A DNA stretch of 64,000 nt from Lachnospiraceae bacterium (lineage in GTDB: Bacteria > Bacillota > Clostridia > Lachnospirales > Lachnospiraceae): positions 62,001 through 126,000 of the forward strand of contig SVEL01000001.1 in assembly GCA_015057425.1 (NCBI GenBank). The letters run 5' to 3'. The notes below the pieces were generated by a model. It was given only the letters and a program-made list of their open reading frames with translations. It was not told where the DNA came from and did no database searches. The position numbers and the translations under genes were made by a program. Shown in pieces: positions 30,432 to 38,554 of the stretch (position 1 is its first letter; every line of letters starts with the position of its first letter).

Positions 30432-32806
30432 CATATGCCCCGCATCGCAAGTGCTTTTGTTTGTAGCTGCATAAGCTTATAATAAGTTCCCTTTTGTTCT
30501 ATAAGTTCTTTATGTGTTCCCGATTCGGTTATCTTACCATCATCAATTACAATAAGTTTGTCAGCATTCTTAAGAGTAGACAATCTGTGTGCTATTGAAA
30601 GTGTTGTCCTTCCCTTTACAAGCTTGTCCAATGACTCCTGTATTGCCTGTTCGGTTTCAGTATCCACAGCTGATGTTGCTTCATCGAGAATCAAAATTCT
30701 CGGGTTGGCAAGTATAGCTCTGGCTATTGATATTCTCTGCTTTTCTCCGCCTGAAAGAGTTCTTCCGGCTGACCCTATGATAGTGTCATACCCCTGTGGC
30801 ATTTTACATATGAAATCATGTGCTGAAGCCTGCATCGCCGCTTCTATTATCTCTTTACGTGAAGCTTCAGGCTTTGCATAAGCAATATTTTCAGCTACGG
30901 TTCCCATAAATATGTATGTTTCCTGGGATACCATACTTATACTCTTTCTAAGCTCGGCAAATCCCATTTCCTTAACATCTATTCCGTCTATTTTAATATA
31001 TCCTTCTGACGGGTCATATAATCTTGATATGAGATTTACAAGAGTTGACTTTCCTGCTCCCGAACGGCCTACAATACCAAGCATTTCACCGGCCTTAACT
31101 TCAAAAGTTATATTCTTCAAAACAGGCTTATACGGTTCGTATCCAAATGTCATATTGGATATTTCAATATTGCCTTCTATATATTCAGGTCTTACAGGAT
31201 TTTCAGCTTCTCTGACATCCGGCACGGCATCTATTATTTCAAACATACGCTGTGACGCATTGAGACAGTCTGTCATCCATCTGAATACGTGTGACATAAA
31301 ATCAAGTGGCCCGTTAAGCTGTGTTACGTATCCTGCAAAAGTTACAAGCATACCAAATTCCATACTTGAAGTACTTAAAACTATAGCTGAACCCAGTCCC
31401 CATACTACAAATGATATTATATTTTCAACTGATGCATAAAGTGCGTAATACTTGTTGTCAAATCTCATAACATCCAACTCTGCTTCACGCACACCGGCAT
31501 TGCCTTTTCCAAGTCTTTTAAGTTCCTGCTCCTGCTGACCAAATGCCTTAATAACTCTGGCTCCGGTGATATTATCATTGAGCTGACCGCTAAGTCTTCT
31601 GCTTGCTCTGTGTCTCTTACCGTAAAATGTCCAAAGTCTCGGCAACATCCTATAACTTTGAATAGTTAAAAACGGCAACAACACAAGTGCAGCAACGGCT
31701 AACAGCGGATTAATTCTAAACATAATAACGCATGTTGATATAATCGTAAATGCATTAACAAATATGTACGGCAAACCATCTATGAAAAAGCCCGTCACAA
31801 TACTTGCGTCATCAAGTACTCTTGTCATAAGCCCGCCTGTCTGTCTTGAGTTAAAAAAGCTGATGGACAGTTTTCCCATAGAATTAAATATTTCCTGTTT
31901 AAGTTCTGCTACAACATCCGGAACAATCCGTGCAGTCATGGCACCATGTATCATACCAAGAAGTTGAATAAGAATCTTTGTTACAATCATGGCTATTACT
32001 GTAAAACCAAGAAGTATAGTAAACTTACCGCCTACAGAGTCCACCCACTGAACAAGCTTAGGATCCTGGCTCAGTACCTTATCATACAAAAATGTACCCG
32101 AAAGATATGGCCACGCAAGATTTAAAATACCTACTCCAAGGTAGCATACCATCATTATGCAAAGACGCCATTTATACTTTAAAAAGTACTTCATCACTCT
32201 CATAAATAATGACTTTTTATCCATACATTTCGGACAAATCTTTCTTTCCTGGTCAGGATATAAAGTTCCGCACTTCGGACAACATTCCATTTTCTGTTTT
32301 CCGTGGATATCCTTGTCATTAAGTTCTTCGCCTTTTTTTACTTTATTTATGTTTCTTGTCAGTCTCTCCATTTCTCCCATCTTTGAATTGGAAAATCTGC
32401 ATATTCTTATATCATCTCCTGATATTTTACCTATAAGTGTTCCGCCGCTGATATCTCGGATAATTTCAAGTTTTTCTATATCTTCATTAAAATATATCTT
32501 AAGAACAGGCTTGTCACTTTCTACATCCGTGAAATCTCCCTGTCTTTTATAACCACCAAAACTAAACTTGCCGGCCTCCTTATACGGATAAAACGCCACT
32601 GCAAGTCTGTCCTTTGAAAGAATGATATAGTTTTGCACAAATCTCAATTCTTCATCAATATCACTTTCTGCTACATAAACTATATCTTCTGTATTTAATT
32701 CATATGATTTAAGCATTTTAAGTAAAGACTTAGGAATATACTTTTCCCAGTTATGCTTTACCTCACTATTTTCTGCCTGAATCTGATTTTTCTCGTTATT
32801 TTCCAC
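30431..32806 (-). CDS. ABC exporter (fused permease-ATPase), partner of the exporter at 27.6 kb
   Basis: 791 aa from a GTG start with AGGAG 9 bases upstream. The layout matches the downstream exporter: a ~170-residue soluble N-terminal domain, a zinc ribbon (CPKC near 176-179 and CPKC at 191-194), six membrane helices (about 210-490) and an ATPase with GIVGRSGAGKST, LSGGEKQRIS and LILDEATSA. Its N-terminal domain is related to but longer than that of its partner. First gene of the unit, behind a clear promoter. Both ATP sites look active. Substrate unknown. Confidence 0.88.
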   Translation of the reverse strand: MENNEKNQIQAENSEVKHNWEKYIPKSLLKMLKSYELNTEDIVYVAESDIDEELRFVQNYIILSKDRLAVAFYPYKEAGKFSFGGYKRQGDFTDVESDKPVLKIYFNEDIEKLEIIRDISGGTLIGKISGDDIRICRFSNSKMGEMERLTRNINKVKKGEELNDKDIHGKQKMECCPKCGTLYPDQERKICPKCMDKKSLFMRVMKYFLKYKWRLCIMMVCYLGVGILNLAWPYLSGTFLYDKVLSQDPKLVQWVDSVGGKFTILLGFTVIAMIVTKILIQLLGMIHGAMTARIVPDVVAELKQEIFNSMGKLSISFFNSRQTGGLMTRVLDDASIVTGFFIDGLPYIFVNAFTIISTCVIMFRINPLLAVAALVLLPFLTIQSYRMLPRLWTFYGKRHRASRRLSGQLNDNITGARVIKAFGQQEQELKRLGKGNAGVREAELDVMRFDNKYYALYASVENIISFVVWGLGSAIVLSTSSMEFGMLVTFAGYVTQLNGPLDFMSHVFRWMTDCLNASQRMFEIIDAVPDVREAENPVRPEYIEGNIEISNMTFGYEPYKPVLKNITFEVKAGEMLGIVGRSGAGKSTLVNLISRLYDPSEGYIKIDGIDVKEMGFAELRKSISMVSQETYIFMGTVAENIAYAKPEASRKEIIEAAMQASAHDFICKMPQGYDTIIGSAGRTLSGGEKQRISIARAILANPRILILDEATSAVDTETEQAIQESLDKLVKGRTTLSIAHRLSTLKNADKLIVIDDGKITESGTHKELIEQKGTYYKLMQLQTKALAMRGI

Positions 32807-32855
32807 CCTGATTACTCCTAATGTCCTATAATTTCACTTAACAAAATCTCGTACC

Positions 32856-32885
32856 ATTCTATCATATTTTTGCTATCTTTGTAAA
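32856..32885 (-). promoter_or_regulatory. Promoter of the exporter/DUF1854 unit
   Basis: TTTACA (32880-32885), 18-base spacer, TAGAAT (32856-32861) on the minus strand, about 50 bases before the GTG start. Confidence 0.55.
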
Positions 32886-32912
32886 TATAAAGCAAAAGTT
32901 CTCTTCACATTA

Positions 32913-33455
32913 TTAATCATTAATCGTAAACTCTACAGATGTAATATCCTTTTTATCAACCTTTAATACCACATAACGTTGAAAAGGACTGCAGGAAGCA
33001 CCTACACCTAATTTAACCTTTTCAACATCTAATTCAACTTCCATTATTCCATTATCTTCTTTAATTCTTTTTATTTTCATTTTTCTAGTATAAGTTGCTT
33101 TATAAGTATAAACTAAAAGCATTTCCTTTTCAAAATCCACTTCAATATGATTTTCGTCAATGAACATCTTATCAAATTCTTCCTGTGTTCTGACAATAAA
33201 TGTACGTGTTTTCGGATATGACTCATCTCGCAATGTTTCACGGTCATACATGGCACCATATACACGATTCTGTTCATAAAACTCTTCCCTTATCCATTCT
33301 GCTTCATTGTCATATATCGCAGCTTTATTTTTTATAACAGATGATAACGTAACAGCTACCAACGTCAAGATAAGTGCAAGAGCTAAAATTAGTAAAACTA
33401 TTCCCCCGAAAAATTTCCATGACTTAAGCTTTCTTTTTTCCATATCTATTTTCAA
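32913..33455 (-). CDS. Membrane-anchored protein of unknown function
   Basis: 180 aa. A basic N-terminus precedes one strong membrane helix (about residues 16-40), then an extracytoplasmic domain of ~140 residues with beta-strand character and no motif I recognise. The start is probably TTG at 33455, with GGAGG 9 bases upstream; the next ATG (33443) is too far from that site. It follows the EF-G paralogue gene after a hairpin. Confidence 0.6.
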   Translation of the reverse strand: MKIDMEKRKLKSWKFFGGIVLLILALALILTLVAVTLSSVIKNKAAIYDNEAEWIREEFYEQNRVYGAMYDRETLRDESYPKTRTFIVRTQEEFDKMFIDENHIEVDFEKEMLLVYTYKATYTRKMKIKRIKEDNGIMEVELDVEKVKLGVGASCSPFQRYVVLKVDKKDITSVEFTIND

Positions 33456-33475
33456 TATGCACGTCCTCCTTTATA

Positions 33476-33509
33476 AGAGGACCTTTGCAAAACAATGCAA
33501 AAGTCCTCT
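33476..33509 (-). terminator. Hairpin between the EF-G paralogue and the next gene
   Basis: A 14-base arm (AGAGGACcTTTGCA) pairs almost perfectly with its complement across 6 bases. No T-run; it sits just before the ribosome site of the 33455 gene, so it could be an attenuator or processing site. Confidence 0.5.
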
Positions 33510-33543
33510 ACACTAATTCAACCAATATTTATATTTATTTACC

Positions 33544-35634
33544 TTACTCTTCTGTATTCTCAGCAACTTTGCTTGCTCTCGCAGCTACCTCTGCTTTCTG
33601 GATGTCGCCCGGTGTCTGCTCATATCTTGCAAATTCATACTCGTATGTGCCGCGTCCGCCTGTCATGGAGCGAAGAACAGTGCAGTATCCGTCTAATTCC
33701 ATCATAGGAACTTCCGCTTCTACTACCTGCTTGCCGGAAGCCGTAGGATTCATACCAAGTACCCTGCCTCTACGTTTATTAAGGTCACCCATTATATCAC
33801 CGGTGTACTTTTCAGGCACTGTAACCCTTAATGTCATAACAGGTTCCAAAAGGATTGGATTTGCTTCCATAAAGCCTTTCTTAAATGCCTGTTTTGTAGC
33901 CATCTTAAATGCCATTTCTGATGAGTCAACCGAATGGTAAGAACCATCATAGAGTGTTCCTTTAACACCCACTACCGGATATGCAGCTAAAGGTCCTTTT
34001 TCAACAGCTTCCTGAAGGCCTTTTTCAACTGCAGGGAAGAAGTTCTTAGGAACTACACCACCTACAATCTGCTGTTCAAATACATATGCATTTTCATTGT
34101 CATATGAAGGCTCAAATATCATCTTAACGTGTCCGTACTGTCCGTGTCCGCCTGACTGTTTCTTGTACTTATATTCCACATCCGCCTTCTTAGTAATGGT
34201 TTCTTTAAATGCAATCTTTGGTTTACTTAATTCTATCTGGCACTTGTATTCATTGGCAAGTCTGCTCTGGATTACTTCAAGCTGTACTTCTCCGATACCG
34301 TAAATTAATGTCTGTCTGTTTTCAACATCATTTACAAGCTTAAGTGTCTGGTCTTCATGTGTAAGTTTCTGAATAGCCTGAGCAGCCTTGTCGATATCAT
34401 TTTTGTTAGGCACTTTGTATCTCATCGCCGTATATGGCTTTGAAATTTCAAAACGTCCGTAAACGATAACATTATTCTTAGTAGATAATGTATCTCCTGT
34501 TCTCGCTGCCGTAAGCTTTGGTATCGCGCCTATATCACCTGCATGAAGTTCTTCTACTTCGATTGGCTTTCCACCTTGGAGAACATATAACTTACTAACC
34601 TTCTCTTCTATGTCCTTAGCATGATTGAAAACCATATCCCCGGCTTTATATACGCCTGAGCACACTTTTATAAGAGAATACTTACCGATAAACGGGTCAA
34701 CTATTGTCTTAAATACGTATGCCGACTTAGTCTTTGAGAAATCATAATTTGCTTCGAAAACCTCATTGGTCTTCATATTAAATCCTGCAATTGTCTTATT
34801 TTCAGGACTTGGAAGATACTTTATAATATCATCCACAAGTGCATATGTACCCTGACATAATGTATTGGAACCCATTGTTATAGGGACAATTGTTCCATCA
34901 TTAACATTAACTCTCAAAGCTGAACGGATTTCATTTTCTGAAAATGTCTCACCGGAGAAATATCTGTCCATAAATTCTTCACTTGTTTCAGCTACTGCTT
35001 CCATAAGAATATCTCTGTATAAAGAAAGATTATCACGGCTGTAGTCAGGAATCGGACATTCTTCTACTGATTTATCTTTCCACTTTGATGCTGTTTCACT
35101 TACAACATTTACATATCCTACGAACTTTTCATTTTCTCTGATAGGAAAATGGAATGGTGCTATCTTCTTGCCATACATCTCTGTTAATGTTTCAACGACA
35201 TTTTTAAAGGATGCATTATCCGCGTCCATACCTGTTACGTAAATCATTCTCGGAAGCTTATACTTTTCACATAATTCCCATGCTCTTTCTGTTCCCGCTT
35301 CCACGCCTGCCTTACCTGATACGACGATAATAGCCGCATCTGCTGCACTGATAGCCTGTTCTACTTCACCTGTAAAGTCAAGATATCCCGGTGTATCAAG
35401 TACATTAATCTTCACGCCTTCCCATTCAATCGGAATTACTGATGTACTAATAGATATCTTTCTCTTCTGCTCTTCTTTGCCATAATCACTTATGGTATTG
35501 CCATCTTCCACCTTACCCATTCTGGTAACAATACCTGAAAGATACGCCATTGATTCCACAAGACTGGTCTTACCTGCCCCACCATGACCTAAAAGTACTA
35601 CGTTTCTAATCTTGTCAGTCGTGTAAATATTCAT
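33544..35634 (-). CDS. Elongation factor G paralogue (EF-G-like)
   Basis: 696-residue translational GTPase with the five-domain EF-G layout. The P-loop is GHGGAGKTS, but the G3 motif reads DTPGYLDF, where EF-G has DTPGHVDF: the catalytic histidine is a tyrosine. The G4 position reads VTGMDAD instead of a standard NKxD. Such EF-G-like proteins are widespread in Firmicutes as a second copy; their role is not settled. The ATG at 35634 follows TGGAGGT. No ribosomal protein or tuf genes are adjacent, which also argues against the main EF-G. Confidence 0.88.
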   Translation of the reverse strand: MNIYTTDKIRNVVLLGHGGAGKTSLVESMAYLSGIVTRMGKVEDGNTISDYGKEEQKRKISISTSVIPIEWEGVKINVLDTPGYLDFTGEVEQAISAADAAIIVVSGKAGVEAGTERAWELCEKYKLPRMIYVTGMDADNASFKNVVETLTEMYGKKIAPFHFPIRENEKFVGYVNVVSETASKWKDKSVEECPIPDYSRDNLSLYRDILMEAVAETSEEFMDRYFSGETFSENEIRSALRVNVNDGTIVPITMGSNTLCQGTYALVDDIIKYLPSPENKTIAGFNMKTNEVFEANYDFSKTKSAYVFKTIVDPFIGKYSLIKVCSGVYKAGDMVFNHAKDIEEKVSKLYVLQGGKPIEVEELHAGDIGAIPKLTAARTGDTLSTKNNVIVYGRFEISKPYTAMRYKVPNKNDIDKAAQAIQKLTHEDQTLKLVNDVENRQTLIYGIGEVQLEVIQSRLANEYKCQIELSKPKIAFKETITKKADVEYKYKKQSGGHGQYGHVKMIFEPSYDNENAYVFEQQIVGGVVPKNFFPAVEKGLQEAVEKGPLAAYPVVGVKGTLYDGSYHSVDSSEMAFKMATKQAFKKGFMEANPILLEPVMTLRVTVPEKYTGDIMGDLNKRRGRVLGMNPTASGKQVVEAEVPMMELDGYCTVLRSMTGGRGTYEYEFARYEQTPGDIQKAEVAARASKVAENTEE

Positions 35635-35780
35635 TTTTACCTCCATTCCAAGGTACATTTAAAAATAGCAAATATCCGAAGCCCCAGGACTCCGTTCCCA
35701 CCAATGCACCTTATTAAAATTTATCACAAATCTCGATATTTTTATTTTAACATATTATGATTTCAAATTAAATAGAAGAA

Positions 35781-35830
35781 TTAAAAAAGTAGCAGATTTT
35801 TGAAATTAATTTCAATCAATCTGCTACTTC
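35781..35830 (-). terminator. Terminator of the AraC-GGDEF gene
   Basis: 12-pair stem AAGTAGCAGATT/AATCTGCTACTT around an inner palindrome, followed on the minus strand by six T. Confidence 0.8.
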
Positions 35831-35857
35831 AAACTATACTTTTACTGTTATGAACAC

Positions 35858-36655
35858 TTATTTACATTTGTTTATGGCATTGTGAAGGTGCTCATACAAT
35901 TCATTATACTTAAGTTGACTACCTTCGAACTTTGTAGCAACAATGTGAAGATTTAATGGAATTTCCTTATCCTCATACTTAAAGCATTGTCCATTGTATT
36001 CTCGTATCCTGTTACATATCGATTCTGCATATGTAGAATCTTCACTACCCGTAAGCATTACGAATTCATCCGCACCTATTCTAAATACATAATCTCCTTC
36101 ACCGGCTTCACGATACATTCTTTCCATTGTTTCAAGAATAGCCAAATCACCTGCTTTATACGCTATATCATTAATAGGGACAAGATGCTTTATATCACAG
36201 CATACAAAATAACAATTTGCTCTCGCTTTAAACAAATCATACATTTCACTAATGTCAATACTATTTCTCATATTTTTCATACCTCCATCTTCCATAGGCG
36301 GATACCGTCTCGGGAATAATTCCGGATATGATTTTCTGTTCTTAAATTCAGACGGGTTGCAATTCCACACGCTCTTAAATGCCCGTGTAAATGACTCATG
36401 GGTACTGTAACCGCACTTAAGGGCTATATCAAGCATATTGTCACCTGAATTGTCTGCAATCATTCTTGCCGCAATCATCATTCTTCTTTTCAAAATATAT
36501 TCGTGTACGCTCAATTTACTTACGCATCGGAATATTTTCTCAAGAGCAGATTTGGAGCAAAAACACGCATCGGCAACATCCTGAGTTTTTATTTCTTTTT
36601 GCAGATTAACCTCGATAAATTCAAATGCGTCTGCCAATATTTCCAGATTATTCAC
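35858..36655 (-). CDS. AraC-family regulator fused to a degenerate GGDEF domain
   Basis: 265 aa from a GTG start. Residues ~1-105 form the two helix-turn-helix units of AraC/XylS DNA-binding domains (IALKCGYSTHESFTRAFK is the second). Residues ~125-265 resemble a GGDEF domain with RIGADEFVML in place of GGDEF. Gly-to-Ala in the signature and the short fold suggest ligand sensing rather than cyclic-di-GMP synthesis. The DNA-binding domain is N-terminal, unlike classic AraC. Possible target genes are not clear. Confidence 0.85.
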   Translation of the reverse strand: MNNLEILADAFEFIEVNLQKEIKTQDVADACFCSKSALEKIFRCVSKLSVHEYILKRRMMIAARMIADNSGDNMLDIALKCGYSTHESFTRAFKSVWNCNPSEFKNRKSYPELFPRRYPPMEDGGMKNMRNSIDISEMYDLFKARANCYFVCCDIKHLVPINDIAYKAGDLAILETMERMYREAGEGDYVFRIGADEFVMLTGSEDSTYAESICNRIREYNGQCFKYEDKEIPLNLHIVATKFEGSQLKYNELYEHLHNAINKCK

Positions 36656-36772
36656 GACTTCGTTCCTTTCCGATATTTATTTAAGAAGTACTTCATAAGT
36701 ATAATATATCAGACAAAAGTATTTTTTTCTTGACTTTTTGAATTTTGTTTTGCAACTTTCTATTATACAACA

Positions 36773-36802
36773 AACACTCTCAGATTTCTTCCTGAGAGTG
36801 TT
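36773..36802 (-). terminator. Hairpin after the three-gene unknown unit
   Basis: AACACTCTCAG/CTGAGAGTGTT perfect 11-pair stem with an 8-base loop, 37 bases after the last stop. T-content downstream is moderate. Confidence 0.6.
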
Positions 36803-36839
36803 CTTCCTACTGTCTATTCATTTACTTTATAATTCACGC

Positions 36840-37271
36840 TTATGTACAGGCTTCTATACTTGCAAGAATCGCTCTGACATCTTCATCATCCAACGAGATT
36901 TTATGGTCTCCGTTTTCAGTCAGAATCATAACCTGGAATGTCACCTTACCTGCCTTCGCCACCAACATTGTATACGGATATCCAAAACTGGTGCAGGTAT
37001 ATCCATTCCATAGATGTTTGCCGCATTTAAACGGTTTTAAATCGCAAACATTATCATATAATGCCCGTACCGAAAAAAATATTTCATCCTTTCCGTAAAA
37101 ACGAATAGTAATTCCTGCCTTTGAAAAAATATCAAGCTCTGTTTGTGCATCTTTGTAAATATGTATCTTTTGAGGGCTTGCATTTCCGTCGGAATCAATT
37201 CCGTAAAAAAGCATCCAACCCGATGGCACATACACTTGCAGAATACCATTATTAAACTGCTGTCCACTCAT
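36840..37271 (-). CDS. Unknown small protein, third gene of a coupled unit
   Basis: 143 aa, no signal or membrane segment. The start ATG overlaps the upstream stop as ATGA, so translation is coupled. The sequence looks like a small alpha/beta protein (ILQVYVPSGWMLFYG at the start, a cysteine pair around KPFKCGKHLWNGYTC) and ends in an acidic helix. I do not recognise the family. Confidence 0.65.
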   Translation of the reverse strand: MSGQQFNNGILQVYVPSGWMLFYGIDSDGNASPQKIHIYKDAQTELDIFSKAGITIRFYGKDEIFFSVRALYDNVCDLKPFKCGKHLWNGYTCTSFGYPYTMLVAKAGKVTFQVMILTENGDHKISLDDEDVRAILASIEACT

Positions 37272-37867
37272 GCCCAAGGATCTTCTGAAACAGGTACGCG
37301 TATATCAGCAAGACACTGGATATCATTTAAGAACCACTGACCTGTAGAAGGTTTTTTACGCAATTTAACCGGTCTTGGATTATCTGCACCTCCGCTTGTT
37401 ACATACAGTGTTGCCCAATTTTCTTCATCAAAAGAATATGGATTTTCATTGACAGAAATTGTATATGGTGTAGAAGGAGTATATCCGTTCTCCGGTGTTG
37501 CTCCTGCAAAAAATGAACGGGCTTTATACATTTTACCCTGCATACGTTCACGAATAAACTGTTTTTCATATGTGCTTACTTCAGCCGGTCCTTTCAGGAA
37601 ATTTAACATTGCTATTGCTTCGTCCGGATTTTGTTCATAACGACACAGTGCAACAATTGTCAATGCTACTGTTTTGAAAGCTGAATCCAATGATGCTTCC
37701 GGCAAAGCCTGTAATTCTTCAACATTGTTAGGCAGAACATTAAATGTGAAACTTTCCGAATGGTTTCTGCCCTTCCCTACGGATTGAACCGCATTATTAA
37801 TAGCTTTTGAAGTCTCCTTTTTCAATGCTGACTCCGCTGATTTTTTTAATGAATCAAAAATGCTCAT
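37268..37867 (-). CDS. Unknown protein, possibly DUF6935-like
   Basis: 199 aa with a GGAGGG ribosome site. An amphipathic Lys/Ala-rich N-terminal helix (residues 1-35) precedes a domain with FKTVALTIVALCRYEQNP and the motif GGADNPRPVKLRKKPS. The latter recalls the Firmicutes DUF6935 family, but this is from memory. No signal peptide. It is the middle gene of a unit of three (spacing 15 bases before, ATGA overlap after), so all three products probably act together. Confidence 0.65.
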   Translation of the reverse strand: MSIFDSLKKSAESALKKETSKAINNAVQSVGKGRNHSESFTFNVLPNNVEELQALPEASLDSAFKTVALTIVALCRYEQNPDEAIAMLNFLKGPAEVSTYEKQFIRERMQGKMYKARSFFAGATPENGYTPSTPYTISVNENPYSFDEENWATLYVTSGGADNPRPVKLRKKPSTGQWFLNDIQCLADIRVPVSEDPWA

Positions 37868-37882
37868 TTTTTTCCCTCCTGT

Positions 37883-38326
37883 TTATTCGCTTTTTGTATA
37901 TCTGATATTCATAAAGTTAAGAAAACCTTCTTCGTCGGAAAGCTTTACCCAACCGTCATCACTCATACCCATACCGACTTCAAGCCATACTTCTCCGTCT
38001 CTTTCTTCCCATCTCATCGGATCATCTGTCATCATACCATCGTAAAGTTTGATATGACCTGCCTTGACTGCTACATCAACCTGTTCCTGTGATACCCCTT
38101 CAGGAAGTGGCTGAAGCATATACAATTCACCTTCTTCGCAAAGTGCAATCTTTCCGCCGATTGTTCTTTTTCTCTCTTTAATTTCATCTTCAACAGCTTC
38201 CGGGTCTGTCTCATCAACATATGGCATAGGTGATTTCAAATATTCCTCTGCCCCCATATAAACCATTTCGTCATTTTCATTCAGTGTACCAACAGAATGA
38301 AATTCCCACGTTCCAATGTAATTCAT
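37883..38326 (-). CDS. Unknown small protein, first gene of the coupled unit
   Basis: 147 aa, AGGAGG ribosome site. The N-terminal MNYIGTWEFHSVGT and the later WEERDGEVWLEVGM suggest a lipocalin-like small beta barrel that may report a bound ligand; this is inference. Strongly acidic overall. Divergently transcribed from the solute-binding/LuxR pair at 38.5 kb, sharing the 228-base control region. Confidence 0.65.
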   Translation of the reverse strand: MNYIGTWEFHSVGTLNENDEMVYMGAEEYLKSPMPYVDETDPEAVEDEIKERKRTIGGKIALCEEGELYMLQPLPEGVSQEQVDVAVKAGHIKLYDGMMTDDPMRWEERDGEVWLEVGMGMSDDGWVKLSDEEGFLNFMNIRYTKSE

Positions 38327-38460
38327 GAAAATACCTCCTAAATATATTTGCTAATGTCATCTCGGCATTGTACCGGTCCCACCATTTTTGTATTTGACTG
38401 AATCAAAGCTGTTTGGTACAATACACACAAGTATAATTATAATTATTTCTACCATTTTTA

Positions 38461-38531
38461 CCCTACCCACAAAGAAAAAAAAGGGTGGGAATAATATTTT
38501 TTCTCAAAAAAGGGTGGGAATTTGGGTAGGA
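38461..38531. promoter_or_regulatory. Repeated G-run boxes upstream of the solute-binding/LuxR pair
   Basis: AAAAAAGGGTGGGAA occurs twice (38477-38491 and 38506-38520), 29 bases apart, about three helical turns. CCCTACCCA (38461-38469) is an inverted match to TGGGTAGG (38523-38530) that flanks both copies. This array just before the coding start looks like an operator; the LuxR regulator at 39.9 kb is the obvious candidate binder. Confidence 0.5.
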
Positions 38532-38554
38532 AACTTATATTGAAAGGTGACAAT

